A stretch of DNA of 64,000 nucleotides from Colius striatus (Eukaryota > Chordata > Aves > Coliiformes > Coliidae). Under the pieces are notes generated by a model, which had not been told where the DNA came from, did no database searches, and saw nothing but the letters and a program-made list of their open reading frames with translations. Shown here in pieces: positions 23,601-37,200 of the stretch (position 1 is the stretch's first letter; each line of letters begins with the position of its first letter). Location: contig NC_084759.1 of the NCBI RefSeq assembly GCF_028858725.1, forward strand, positions 174,761,770 through 174,825,769. Reading direction: 5' to 3'. Position numbers and translations under genes: made by a program.

Positions 23601-26600
23601 CCCACAAGTCCCTCATCTAATAAACCAGACAAGAACCAATATTAATTCCCACACCTACATTACTTTTACTGGTCCTAAAAAGGTCCAGGATTCTCCATAT
23701 TCTCCTTGCACATCGTCATCCTGAAGCCTGTGCTTAGCTCTTTCTTCTGAAACAACATTCATTTCAGGTATGCCATATTTTTGCATACCTGTCTCCTTCA
23801 GATCTTAAACAGTTGGCCTCAACCCCAAATTGATAAAAGGTGGCAAAGTTTCTTTTCCTAGAACACAACACCAAGCTCTGCAGTGAGCTCTTCTAAACGA
23901 CCAGAGAAAATTCTGGCCATGTCATCAGCTGGGTCACACTAGGGTATGAGCTGTGTTTCAAAACTGAGTCAGTAGTTTAGTGTAAAACAAATGTGTTTGG
24001 TTTTTTGCTGCCACAAATTTCCAGCCATCGTGGTAGGTCAAAGGCAGCATTTCACTAGTCCTGCACTTAACAGAGCCAATTTCCATCTTGTGGTAAAATT
24101 TCTCAACCCATTTAAACAATCCATATCTTGGATCAACACACTGCTTATCTCAGAGTCCCAGTGGAGAAGTCCTATGACGGTTATTATGTCTGAGTGTGGC
24201 TAACAGCTAGAATATCCATCTGTCCTCCCCTGAAAATGTTAGTCTGGCAGGGAACAGCAGTCCTCTTCTGCACTTTCTAGCAGCAATTTGACCAAAACTA
24301 AACCTCTGAAGTATTTCCTTTCTTACTTGTGTATGGATAAGTGTAGAAAATAATCAGAATCTGTCTTTGTCATCCAGAAACCCTGGAGAACCACAAAATC
24401 CTTCTGAAAAAGGCATCAGCAACTACTTGGAGTAACTTCTTTGATTGCCGCCTTCTTTCTATAAATGCTGAGAAAATTTAAACACATGGAATCTAAAGTA
24501 CTTTTACAGATGATTTTGTTTCTGTCAGTTCTGCTGTTATCTGAGTCTAGTTGCCAATGAGATTCAGACTTTTCCCTTGCTGAAGCGACTAGACATGTTT
24601 TATTCCCTGTCTGTGCACAGTGAGTTATTACACATAGTCCAATAACACAGAGATAAAATGTGGGAGTTCCTCTGCAAAATCTTTCCTGCTTTCATTTCAT
24701 TCACTCTTCTTCAGATTAATGCATTGTAGCTTCCCCTTCCCCCTCCACCACAGACACCTAAACCCATTCACTTTTCAAACACTTGCAAGGTTTTGAAAAC
24801 TTCTTACAACTTCTTTTCTTTCCACAAAGAAATGTCTTTGCTTTTCATTTGCTTTGCAGAGTTTCCCATATAATCTTTTCAGAGACTGTAAAGATAAACT
24901 GATTTCAAAGAGGAAGTGCATAGGTCCTTTTCACTCAGCCTAGCAAATAAACCACCATATGGTTTTACTGTGGGTTTCTATAAAATTTTTAAGGAGTGGG
25001 AATTTTTGAAAGATTCAGTAATAAAGAACAATTGGCAAGCATTGCAATATCGTGGCAGTGAGCGTGACAGTCAGCTAATGCATTGGTGTTATTAAACTAT
25101 GGCTCACCTTTGACACTGTAAAGTGTAACTGAAAATGCAGCTGCACAAAGGTTTCTCTGCATCCTTCAGCTGCAGCTTAGCTGTGCTTACCTGCTACCCT
25201 GCACATTGATCTAGCTTGCAAATCTTCAGGGTCTCTGCTTTTTTTCTCTTTAGCTGGTGCTATATTCATGAGCCCACTCATCGTGCAGCCTCCCAGGGAT
25301 CTGGCAGATGCAAAAAGATGCCACAAGAGCAGAGAAGTGGGCAGGCCATTGAGCTGGCTGCCCTGCCCAAAAGAGAGGAAAGTCATGCCAAAGCGATTTC
25401 ATGGTTAGTTGTTTTCCTCCTTGCTTTCTCTGAATTTGAAGGGAGGAAAGACTTTGTGGAAATAATTCTGGGTGGTATATGTATAACAGAATGTGTGAAG
25501 AACCGAATTTCAGCCAGCCCAGCCCATAAAGCAGCTCAGTTGATAAATAAATAAATATTCATAATAATTTGAAATTATTTTGAAACCGTGTGAAGAAAGG
25601 TTGGAGCAAATCATACATGTTGACAGTCTCCAAGAGAAATCTGAGTCATTACTTCAGTCTTATTACTTAGTGCCCAGAAGGCTATCTTTTATCCCACCGG
25701 CACATTAACATAAGTAATAAAATAAATCACTGTAAGCCAGAACCTTTGCCTGCTGACTGTGAACAATTACTAGGATTTATATGCTCAGTGAAATCAGAGT
25801 CAGCTCATCCAAGTAGCATGGAAGTTCAAATCACCATCTGGACATGGATTTTTAAAGTGGATAACCATTAGAAATAAGCCAAAAATGGGACAAACAAGTT
25901 ATTTCAGACTTCACTAGTTTCTGACTCTTAGCCAAAGATGCATAAACCTTTCCCCATCCTGGTTTTCAATCTGACAATGAGCAAACTCATCCTGGAAAGC
26001 AAAGGAGTGCTGGATTGCAGTAGGGCAAAACATCTCAGGACAGCCAAGAAGTGGTGGGCAGCAACATCTGGTCCAGCAGCCATGTGGCTGTGTAGAAGCT
26101 GCAGCCCATGTGACAGCCAGTGCAGCCCCACAACAGCCCTTACAAGCAAACTACAGGCAGATCATTCCTTCTTCTTCTAAGCAGCCACAGATGAAATATG
26201 CAGGTCTGCATGTGTAACTCTCCAGGAAAATGTTCTCTATTGTTATGGGAAGGTTTTGCAGCCGTGAGCTTTGGTCACTCTACACCAAAGCACATCAACG
26301 ATGCTGTATGCTTTTCTACTCACTGCCAGCTAAAGTATTCTGAGACACGGGATCATGTAAAAATTGCAAAGTCACAAACAAGGTTCTGACCTTGAGTTAG
26401 TAACTTCACTTCCTGAAAATAAATCAACAGAAAATGGTAGGTTGGATGCAATTTTCCAGGAAACAGATAGGAAGGAAAAGGGGGTAAGTATTTTCTTCTG
26501 GCCAAGAGATTGATAGCGATATTCACATTTGAAAGGAGGAATTTGCCTTGGCTCATAGGAAATATCTTTGTTCTTGGGGATTTAAAAACAGCCTTTGTGG

Positions 26601-28190
26601 AACAAAATAGATGGCCTGAACTCTGCCTGTGTTTCGAGGAAGGATAATTTTGCTTAATGAAAAGAATAACAAGGTGAAGAAGTATTTTAATGGCATGGTA
26701 GAGCATTTCCATTTTTCTTTGTAGCTGGCTACACCAAGGGCAAATGGTAATGCTAAATTATTTTAAAGAGCACAGCAACACAGAAATTAAAAGATGTTTG
26801 GATTTCAAATAACTAATTTGTGTTACGTTGCTGTTGTCAAGCTGTTCACTTATCTCAAAGACACAAAAATGGATAAATCCTTTGCTCTGAAGACATTTTG
26901 GTCTTAACAGTGGTAATCTCATGTAATATTGGTACTAGCTGCCACATACTTACTCCAGCGCACCATTTTAGACCTACCACAAAGTTAAGAATTAATGGAA
27001 GCAATAACAGACATAGAGCTGCAAATCTTCTCCAAAACCTTCTAATCAACTTTTCTAAGCAGAAGAGTGACCAGGACTTGTTGAAAACATCTTGAAACCT
27101 GACAGCGTCACTGTTGCAGTCTCAGGCTTGCTTTTTTTGCTGGAACACAAGCATTTGTACTCCAAGTACACTGATGTTGCTGGATAGGATCAGAAGCACT
27201 TGAAAGAAGATGAGCACATACAGGCAAAGTTTATATTCACTGCACTGTGTTTTGGGCTCTGGGGATCCAAATTAAGTGTATGTTTCAAGCAGTTTGAATA
27301 TTCCCACTAACTTTAACTTTATTTTAAAGTAGTTTTGGACCTGAGCCTAAAATAAGTTATTTTCATACTCAAATCCTCCTATATGGAACTAATTTGTAAG
27401 CCAGAAAAAGAACGTGGAGCTCAAACTTTGCACTGAAATAGCAAGTGGCTTGGGCACACGCTGAGAAAGGCAACAGGGAAAAGCACTGCAGCATGAGAGG
27501 AGTGACCCCAAAATCCCAGTCCCACTGCTGATACCTAATACTATTTTTACAAATCATGCCTGGATCATTACCAAAATGGTTCTCATGATACTTTCCGTTT
27601 CAAGGTCAAAAGGCCTGGGTGTGTTTCATAGCACTGGGCATGGCACCCAGAAGAGCAGACATAGTGTTGGCACAGTCAGGCAAGCCAATGGTGGTAAAAT
27701 AAGCTGTACTTCTGGGATGTGTTTCTCATGTATTTGGCCCTGGAACAAAACACCTTTCCAGTTTTATGGATACTTACAAACATTCTCAGACATTAGTCCA
27801 GCAGTACCAGTCATGGAATTTCTCACAGATCCCCTTTCATGGTAAATATTTCAAGGAACTTCTCAGACAACAGACCTGAAGGTATTTTAAGGAAGATATG
27901 GCCACTTTTGGAAGCAGACTTCCCAGCAGGGGAGTTAAAAAGACAAAGAGAACCAACTCAATCTGTCTGTTGTGTGACCTTCTTATGTAGAGGCTGGTGT
28001 CACCTTGCAGCCACTGCCAAGCTGCCCAGATACTCACACAAGGGCGATGGCCATGTTGTGTGTGCAGGGCTTCCCTTAGCCCCTTGTCCAGCCAACAAAG
28101 CCACCATTAGCCCTTGAGTGAAGTCACACAACAGCACCCAAACAATATTGCTGTGTTTCCTTCCCAATGATTAATTAGAGGCCAATCCCA
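20696..28190. other. Intergenic DNA between SLC38A2 and SLC38A1 (left part)
   Basis: No gene was found. Composition is moderate, with a C/T-rich patch at about 21,260-21,850. The longest open frames (166 codons at 21,467-21,967; 140 codons at 22,556-22,978) show no recognisable domain and no splice or promoter support. No RNA gene, microsatellite or mobile element is evident to me. Regulatory elements for either transporter could lie here but cannot be identified from one genome. Confidence 0.55.
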
Positions 28191-28265
28191 GAGAATCATA
28201 GAATCGTAGGATCGTTTTGGTTGGAAAAGACCAAAAAGTCCAACCACTAATATCAGGACAACTTC
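28191..28265 (-). mobile_element. CR1 LINE 3'-end fragment, antisense
   Basis: 'gagaatcatagaatcgtagg' followed by 'ttttggttggaaaagacc' and 'agtccaaccacta' is the reverse complement of the CR1 3' terminus. It lies opposite in orientation to the SLC38 genes, is 5'-truncated to about 75 bases, and has no coding capacity. Confidence 0.9.
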
Positions 28266-31200
28266 TCTCTGATGCTGTTAAGCAGTCAAGTTACGAAAGA
28301 GCAACAAGTTTTTTTAAATTCACTTTTCATTCTCCTCTTGTTCCAAAATTTTTTTATTCTGCTGTGACAGAAGACCTTTTAACATTATTTTCTGTCAAGT
28401 TTCCTGTGTAGGAGGCCCCATCCTGATGCACTATATTAATCCTTAAAGAAGATCAAATGAAAAAAGATTAAAACATTCAAATTTCAGAGTTTCAGAGGAC
28501 ATTTTTCTTGTTTTCCATTTCCTGACAGAATTTGATTTTGCAAATGAAGCTGACATATGCAAACCCTGATTGCTATTAGTTTTATATTTAGATTTATGAG
28601 CATGATTTAGATTTAGCTTGGGATTATCAAAATTTCAGATGCTCACTTCTTTAACTCTAGGCTCTGAAAAAAAGCTCTGCAAGAGAAGTATATCTGAGGA
28701 CAACACCACAATAGATCAGTAAGAGCATTACATGTCATAAGACGTTTCTATTAAAGCCCTTTCCGCTTCTCTGAAGGCTGTATACCCACGTCCCAGAACA
28801 GCAAAAAGGAAAAACCCGAAACTATATATCCCAAACTAAATGCATACCAAAACTGATGTGGAAAATAGTAATAAGATGTGGATTTTTCAATCTGGAAGTT
28901 GAAGTAACACTGAAACTTTCTGTACATAGTAGGGCTGCAGAAAGACTGATGCATAGCAGAGGAACAGAGATTTTTGGAAAAGTACATTGTAAAACCTGGC
29001 GTGTCCCAGAAGAACCATTATTTAGTTTTGTTTCCCTCCATGAACTTTGTTGAAACAACATATTGTTTCCTTCAGATGCTGTAAAATTAAAAATGAGAAT
29101 ATATTATCATTTTTATCAAAGTTGTATTCAGTGAATACTTGTGTCACAAGACTTAGCATCATTGTAGCTAAAAGGGCGTAAGAACAAGTTTTGTACATAG
29201 AGATTTTATCTTTTATTAGACAAGCCAGCCTAATTATAAAGAAATACATTTAAAAGGCTTGTAGAAGCACAAGCTGTTGTGGAGGCCTGAAATAGAACTT
29301 AAATTTGCCGTGAACCTAAGTTCTATTGCACATCACAGTCTGCTCTGTTCCCACCCTGATGTTAGGCAGGTGATACATTGGCCCTCCCCACACTTCACAG
29401 GATAAACTTATCAAACTTCTCCACTTTGCTGCTCAAGTCCCAGCTACCTTTTCTGTCAGATGGCTTAACCTATGCACACATAATTTGGCTTAGAGTAGTT
29501 TTCCTCTACTTCTACTGAGCTTTGAAGTTTGCTTCTACATCTTATCTGAAGAAGGCCATGTTTGCTCAAAAGTTTGCTTTACTCAGTGTACAGACCTCAG
29601 CTTGCCAGTGTCTGTTAATGCCCTCCATCTGCATGACCTGTACCCCAGGTCATGGCCATCCTGCATGATGTGCTAACAAAGAATAACCCGAATTACTAGA
29701 AATCAGAGGACAGGTTTTACTGCAGCAGCATGATAACTACATGAACAGTTTGAGCATCATGACATTAATAGCCTCGTGTCACTGACATGGGAGAAAATAA
29801 ACACTGTCAGAGTAAGAAATGATTTCTAAGAGAAAGTGATAGGCTTGCAAAGGAAATATGAGTGAATTCTGTATGACACAGTATTTTTAGAGTGGAGAAA
29901 TGTGGGGTGGGGACTATTATTTTTGTTAGTAGCTGAATATTTTCCAAGAGCAGTTTGACACTAGATTGAAAAGTTATTTTTAAAAGCTTTATTTCACTCT
30001 CCAGATGTGCAGAGTGCACTCCAAAACCCTAAGAGCACATAAATAAATGTCCGTGCTCTAACTGCCCCAAATGAACCACCTAGGTTTTGTATATCATCAC
30101 CAAGATGAGAAAGGGCACAGTGTATGTTTGCTCTCCCTGTGTTCCATGGGGCATTCTAGTCAGTTCTGCAGACCCAGTGTGCTGGGCAGGGCAAGTGAGC
30201 TGTCAGAGGGGTGTTTTAATTAGCAAAGCGTTATGCTCTGGATCTTGTGGAGAGAGGAAGTTTTGTCTGTCTTTCACTGCTGATGTTGGCACTCCACCCT
30301 TCCCCTGATGTAACATGATACAATGTTATCTATAGTATAACCTAGCCTTAACAATGAGGGGGTAAAAAAGTAAGGAAAAAGGTGGGGAAAAAGCCATGAA
30401 TTTTAATCTGGAAATTTTCTAAACATGAGTTCAAAATGACAAGGGAAAAAAAAATCCCTCCATTTTGAGAAGTCTCGATGCAGCACTCTTGCATGCAAAA
30501 GGCCTGGGGAAAGTGGCCTTTGGTTGTGTTACCATCCTCTTCACTTTACACAGCTCATCAACTCTGTTGTCACAACGTTTTCAGGCAATTGATAACCTGG
30601 TTAGGAAACACAACTTAATGAGTCATGAGCAGCCGTGTTTGTTGTGAGTGGCACATGTTTGCTTTATCCACGTGAGAAATTAAATTAAAAGCATCAGTAG
30701 CCATTTGAAACTAGCCAAACATCAGAGAAAAGCAAATAGCTTTATATATGTAATACTACACGCTGGCACCGAACCCTCCTCCTGCGTGAAACCCAAAAGG
30801 CAAACAAGGAGCAAGTGAATGCTTGTGCCCATAGAGGCTGCAGACGTCACTGGCAACAGCTAGCCGTGAAATTGAAAGCAAATATTTGCTCTTCTTAAAA
30901 AATGCTCAGATTGTAATAAATGCATAGTGCTGTAAGCTTTGAGAGCTTCTCAGTCCTTTATGGACACTGCCTCTCTGCCTGCTGAGTATTTACCATGAGT
31001 GGGGTGAGGTTCCCAGCAATTCCCTATCACTCATTCTCCTGGTTTAACCCAGAGCATTTTCATTCCGAATTATGCAAGGGAAACAAGTTCTGATATACCA
31101 TAGTTTTAGTTTCCTAGTTCCCTGTATCACAGGCTGCTGGCTTGCTTTGGGTTTTTTTCCACTGCATACGGTGATAATGCCCCAAAGTCTGATCATCCTT

Positions 31201-34200
31201 TCATTGAATGTCCTGATTTGGATTTCTGAAAATCACAATCAAAATCTTGATATTTCCTATGCCAGGCATGCTCCATGAACTAAGTGGTTTAAGGGGAGTT
31301 GTGAGACTAGATTTGTCCTGTCTAAGCCAAGGTGAGAGGAGAGGACTCTGTGACTGAGCTTGGCTAATTTTGGCTGTTGTTGCCAGTGAATCTGCAACTT
31401 GACACCCAGGTTTTTCACACCTCCCACCTTTGCACTAAACCACAGGCTTTAGTGCAAAATCTAAAAAGTGCAAAACCCAATGAGAATTGCAGAACTATTA
31501 CATTTACCTGGGATGCAGGAAAAAAAAGTAACTTATAACCCAGATAGCTGTGCAGTCCCTGTAGGGCTGTGCTCCCTCCTGTGGGGAGCTGGAGTGAGCT
31601 CTGGTGCTCCTTCCATACATTCTTACTAGAGATTTGAATCACCAGCCCCTTCCCCTGTATATTCAGGCAGCCCTCACCAGGTTAGACAATGGTGTGACCC
31701 TGCTCTGACCCCATTCTGCTCCTGTCCCTACCATCACGTGTTGGCAGGCCCCTGCTGAGGCTGCCTGGGTCCCAGAACAGGACTTGCTTTGGCAAAAGGA
31801 AACAGCAGCACTGTGGGATCTCTTGAGCACTGTCTGGGAAGGTGACAAGAATGGGTGAGAGAAAAGGTCTTTTCTCCAGCTGTGAGAAGTAGAGTTCCAG
31901 AGCAGTTCTTCTAGACATCTCATGTGGGTTAAAAGTGCTCTCTTCAGAGAAGCAAAGCTGCTTGTGTGCCACCTGCCCGTTCCTGCTTTTGCAGTAGCCC
32001 TTCAGTGAACCAATGTGAGCTGAGGGCTTGGAAGAGTGCTGTTCTTAACCCAGATGTGTGCCCCAGCCTGGCCCAAAGCAAAGAGACCACAGTCTGTGAG
32101 GAAGCTTGCTCCTCCCCAGGCTGCTCCTCTGCCCTGGACCATTGCAATTGTTTACACCATTACGTCCTGGACTCCCCATTATGGATCAAATTTGGGAATG
32201 TGCTTTTTATGTACCTGTCTGTCCTCATTGACTTCAGTAACCCTCCAGTCAGCTCTGGTAGTGCCTGATATTGCCCAAGACGGGACTTCCCACGGCCTCC
32301 TGCCCATGGGTGGCAAAGCAGTGTGATGAATTCTGTGAAAATGGCACCATAACTCTTTCTGAGAACTGCATTTTTAGATGACAATCTTTTGGAAAAGCAT
32401 CCCCAACCCGAACCAGGTAGCATTTGCAATGAGCATGAATATTTCAAAACACATTTACAACAAGCACTTACTCCTTCATTTTACAACTGCATTAAGCCAC
32501 GATGGTAGTAGTAAAACACACTGGGTCAGGCAGCTTCATATACGCTAGCCCATAATGACCTTTCCAATGAGACTTCAGTACTTGAGTGTACAAAATTTGC
32601 AGGATCAGGTTATGATTTGCTGCCAAGGCAAGACTTTAGGAAGGCAGCATTTTCTAATGGCCATTTTGGACTAAGGACACAACAAACAACAAACAATAGT
32701 CAAGTTAATGCATCAAATACAGATTCTAAACCCATTTGTAGGGTGTCCAAAAATGTGTTTATTATAAGAGATACAGTAGACATCTGCTAACATATAATAT
32801 ACGTCATACATCTGTACATTTTAGCTATAAAACAGCAGTATATATAAATTTATATGTACTAAATATTGTAATGCTTTTTCTGCCCTCTGGTTACACAGAG
32901 CTTTACATATCAGGTCTACTCGTAAAGCATATGTTGCACTCTGGTCTTGTGCAATTATTTTCTACTATCTCTTACCTCAGAACAATTTCTTTTAAATCAA
33001 CTTTTAGACTTTTACACGGCTCTTGGAAATTTTATTGTACCTATCCTTTGATATAGCTTTGTTAAAATGCTACCCATTTTCTTTGTTTCCTGACTAAGCA
33101 ATGTGAAACAGGAGGGACTTGTAGATGAGATAAAGCAGTAGGAATAGGAACTACTGAATCCTTTATTCTGGCATGAAGAGCCTCTATCAGTGGTTGGGTT
33201 GTGTGTGTTCCACAGATAATCATTACTTTGTTTGCTGTAAGAATGGACACAATATGTTGCATGTATTGCCAAGTGAACATCATCTTCTGCTACCCTCTGG
33301 TTACCAGAAAAGGCTATAGGACAAGACAGGTGGTTTTCACTTGGATATTTCACATCTGGTCACACCAAGCATCCCAGATAGGACCCTATCGGGTTGTAGG
33401 CCCAAACAGGAGACAAATGTGAGCCCACAACTTGGCAACACATTTGATGTGGGCAAATATACAGCTGCTGGAAGACAGATGTACCAGCAGTAAAACAGAT
33501 ACTGGCAGGGAGCAGGTTCAGCTTTAAGATGTCAAGAGCTGGCATGAAGGCAGATTCACATCTATAGAGGCATATACAGATAATTAAGGCAGACTCGTCA
33601 ACTCTTCTAGGATGTATTTTCTCTCATAATATTGTGCTCCTATCAATAATATTACCATATGGAACTTCCTGGTTATTTTAAAAAGAGAGGGGAGCTGCCC
33701 TGGGAAGGAGAACTTACAGGTGCTGTATCCAACTGGAGCCTGTGAGCAGTCTTGTTTTGTACCCAAAATCTATAGCACCAGGACTAGCATGGAAGGACCC
33801 TTTCATCTTAAAGAAATACAACAAAAGGTCTTTTGCTTGAAGAGTCTCCTTGAAGACACTAAAGGAAAGAGTGACTAGCCTTGTATTAGCTAGTCTTGCT
33901 CCACTGTTTGACAGAAATCCTAAATAAATAATGTATTCTCTTATTTTTCCTCCAAATTTTCAATCTGAAGTGGGAGTAATAATGTCTGACCCTTGTCGAA
34001 AAATACTAGGAGATTCTGAGATGAAAAACCACGTGAGATCAAAGTACTTATCATAATCAATAACTCTACCATATGATAGACTACTCACTTCAATCAAGTG
34101 CACTTTAAAAACAACAAAAAATATGTGCTTTAAAGATAATTTCCCAAACACTGTCCTTGAAATCAGAGGATTCAGATATGGAGTACTTAACTAGATTGCA

Positions 34201-37200
34201 GGAATGCGTGCCATTTCTAGTCCTGTAATTAGGCATCAGAGCAGATCTAATCACTTCATTACTGTAATGACAGCTGCTATATGAAGCCCACAACCAGACA
34301 GAGAAATAGGTTACTGCACAGGCTACCTCAGACTATTTTAAAGCCAGACTACTGGTAGAGCTGTACACTTTGACATTTTTGCTAACTATTTCCTTACTTG
34401 TAGCTTGAGGTCTTTTTTCCTTATTTGCAGCTTGAGCTCAACAGCGTGTCAGGGAGGTGCAACTGGCATTGACCAGCTCTGTGCTGCAACGGAGGCCCGA
34501 GGCAGGCAACCACATCAGCAGTGCTGGAGACTTCCCTGTCTCAAGCAGATCAGGAAGTTTTGCTATATTTATAACACAAAGTTACAGTTAGATTAGTTTA
34601 ATCAGTGTAATGTTTTTTCTCTCCAGAACTTGACTCCCTGATAAACAAATTATTAAACACATGCACATTTAATAACCACTGAACACGCATGCGTAGGACA
34701 TTACTTTGGCTCACGGCAGTGTCATGGTCTCTAGGGAAGGACTTTCACGGAATGCACGATATCCAAAGCCTTGTAAATTATGGATTAAATTTTGCTTTCA
34801 CTGATTTCCTTTAGATTTAATGAAAATGGAATTTGTTTGCCTTTTAAAGAATTGCCAAAGCTAATAGCAGAGGGACAATGGGATGGGTACCATGCACCCC
34901 ATGAGGTACCTAATCGATCTTACAGATCTGTTAACAGCCCTGGCCTCTGAATAAGATTACTAATTCTGATGTTATTTCAGCCAGTGCGTCCTTGGGCATG
35001 CCAATAGCTTTCTTCTGGTTTAATCTTTAAAAATACTTTAGTTATCAAGATGTTCTTAAAGGACTTCATTTTTAAACTTAGTCCTCTGCCCCCTGAGTGT
35101 GACCTTCTGGTGTATCAAGCTAATCTCTATTAGTTGGCTGTTTACTGTGGTGATTTAAAGAGTTCATAATTTTACCACCATCCTGAAAAGCTTATATCAT
35201 CTTCTTAAATCAGAATTGTCAAAAATGAGAATAGACTTCTTTTTTGTTTTCCAAATTCACTGATTTCATGATGTTTCATGATCACATAACTTGTCCAGGA
35301 CACGTGATTGTTGGATTAAGGTCAGTATGTGCGACCTGGATACTTACAGGTTACAAACTTAATTTCATATAAATTCAGGTAAATGAGTACTCTGATTTCT
35401 GAAGACACAAAGTTCCTTCAACTCTCATGGATTTAAGAAGCAGTGAGAGACACCCAATAACCTTGAATGCTTCTAATTAATGATATGGATTTAGATATTT
35501 AACATTTGACACCAAATTTCTAAATTAAACTTTAATATTATTTTCTTTTATATATGTATCTTTAAATCTATCTTTTTTTTAATAGCAGAGAATTCAATTA
35601 CTGGGCTGTGCACTAGCAGGGTAGTCCCAGATTAAATCAATTATTTTTAGTTTAATTTAGTTCACAGCAGTTATTAATTATTTCACATGTCTAGGAAAAT
35701 TTCATCTTCCATAGCTGTGCCTTATGCCAAGACTAGGAGTCACGAGTTGCCAGGACCATTTCTAGCAACTCAACATAACAGGTACTGTCCCTCAAAATGC
35801 TGAGCAAGCCTTTAAAGTTACTCTATATAAATGGAATGGCAAATAATGTATCTTTTTCTAGGGAAAAGGAGAGAGGATCTCCTCTTTGTGTGGCAACTCA
35901 ACTCAGCATTGTGGTTACAAAAGAGTCTGAATTTACTCATTTCAGAAAGATAGGATACTTTATGGTCTACTCAGACCATATAAATTGGTCTATGGCACTA
36001 TAAATTGATAGCAAGGAACCTTAAAAGCAATTGAACAGAAGAGCACTTTGTTACACATACTTTTAAAGTGTGTTTAAATTAAACTTTTACTATCACTATG
36101 GGCATCTATCATAATTGCAAATCTCTCTCTTTTTTTTTAGCCCCTGATATTTCCTCAGCCTCATGCAAGAACTTCAAAGCCTTTGCATTTCAGTAAAACA
36201 CTTGTTCTGACCAAAGAAAAGAGTTAGTGTAGATGATCAGAAGGTAAGGAGGAAAAGCACGGCTATCTGGTTTGTTGCAGGAATCCCTGAATCTAAAGGG
36301 GAAGAACACCTCCTATTAAACCTGGATTAGTCATCATGGCTGTATACCACACTTTGGCCAGGAAACTAACAAATGATAACATCTCATGATCAGAGTCACA
36401 GACGTGCATGCAAGATTTCGCAGCCCTCAAAAACTGATTGTCTCAACATGCAGAGTTGGAGGCGGCTGAACACATGTTCAAACACAGTTGATGCTATCAG
36501 TGTTCATGAAATGTGTGACAAGTGTGGGCAGTTCTTTTCAGAGCATCGTACAAGACCAGTCATGTACAGATCGTACATTATGCGTTATAGTCAATGATGT
36601 TTTTCCTGGCTTAGCTGCCAGGCAAAATACCCTTCTCAGTTAATGTCACAGAATCAATGTCAGGACCCTGCTAGCCCCAGCAGACTTTGAACAAGGCGAT
36701 AGATCTCCAAGAAACTTTATTTTTGTCTTGTAGCAAATCCTACCACCATAGACTAGAGAAAACAATAGGTGTTTGTTGAAAACTTTACTTTCTTTCCAAG
36801 AAGAAAGTTGCACTAGGCAGTGCAGTGAACTCTTCCAGTACCACTCTGCAAGAGTTAATCCACGTGAGTGGACCCCATGGTATATCTGGGCTTGAACCAC
36901 CCTCAGTCCAAGAAATTCCCAGCACTTTGTTCCTCCTTGAAGCACATCTGCAAAACATTTGAGACCACAGTCTCTGTGAAGACGTAGTAGGAAGAGGATC
37001 TCACTGTTTAACTACTTCCTAAAAGAGGACCAGTACTGCCCTCTCCTGTGAGCAGCCCTGTAGATGAGACACTGCTGTATCAAATCTGAGCTCGTGGGCT
37101 CTTTGCAGCAGACATAAAGCCTCTTTGCCAAAAAAAAAAAAAAAAACCAAAACAACTCACAAACCAAAACCAAGGAAAAAAAGTCCCAAAAGTCTGTATG

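Noticed and set aside
37130-37146. A17 run as the tail of a processed pseudogene
   Set aside because: The preceding sequence has no coding similarity and I saw no flanking target duplication; homopolymers of this size are common.
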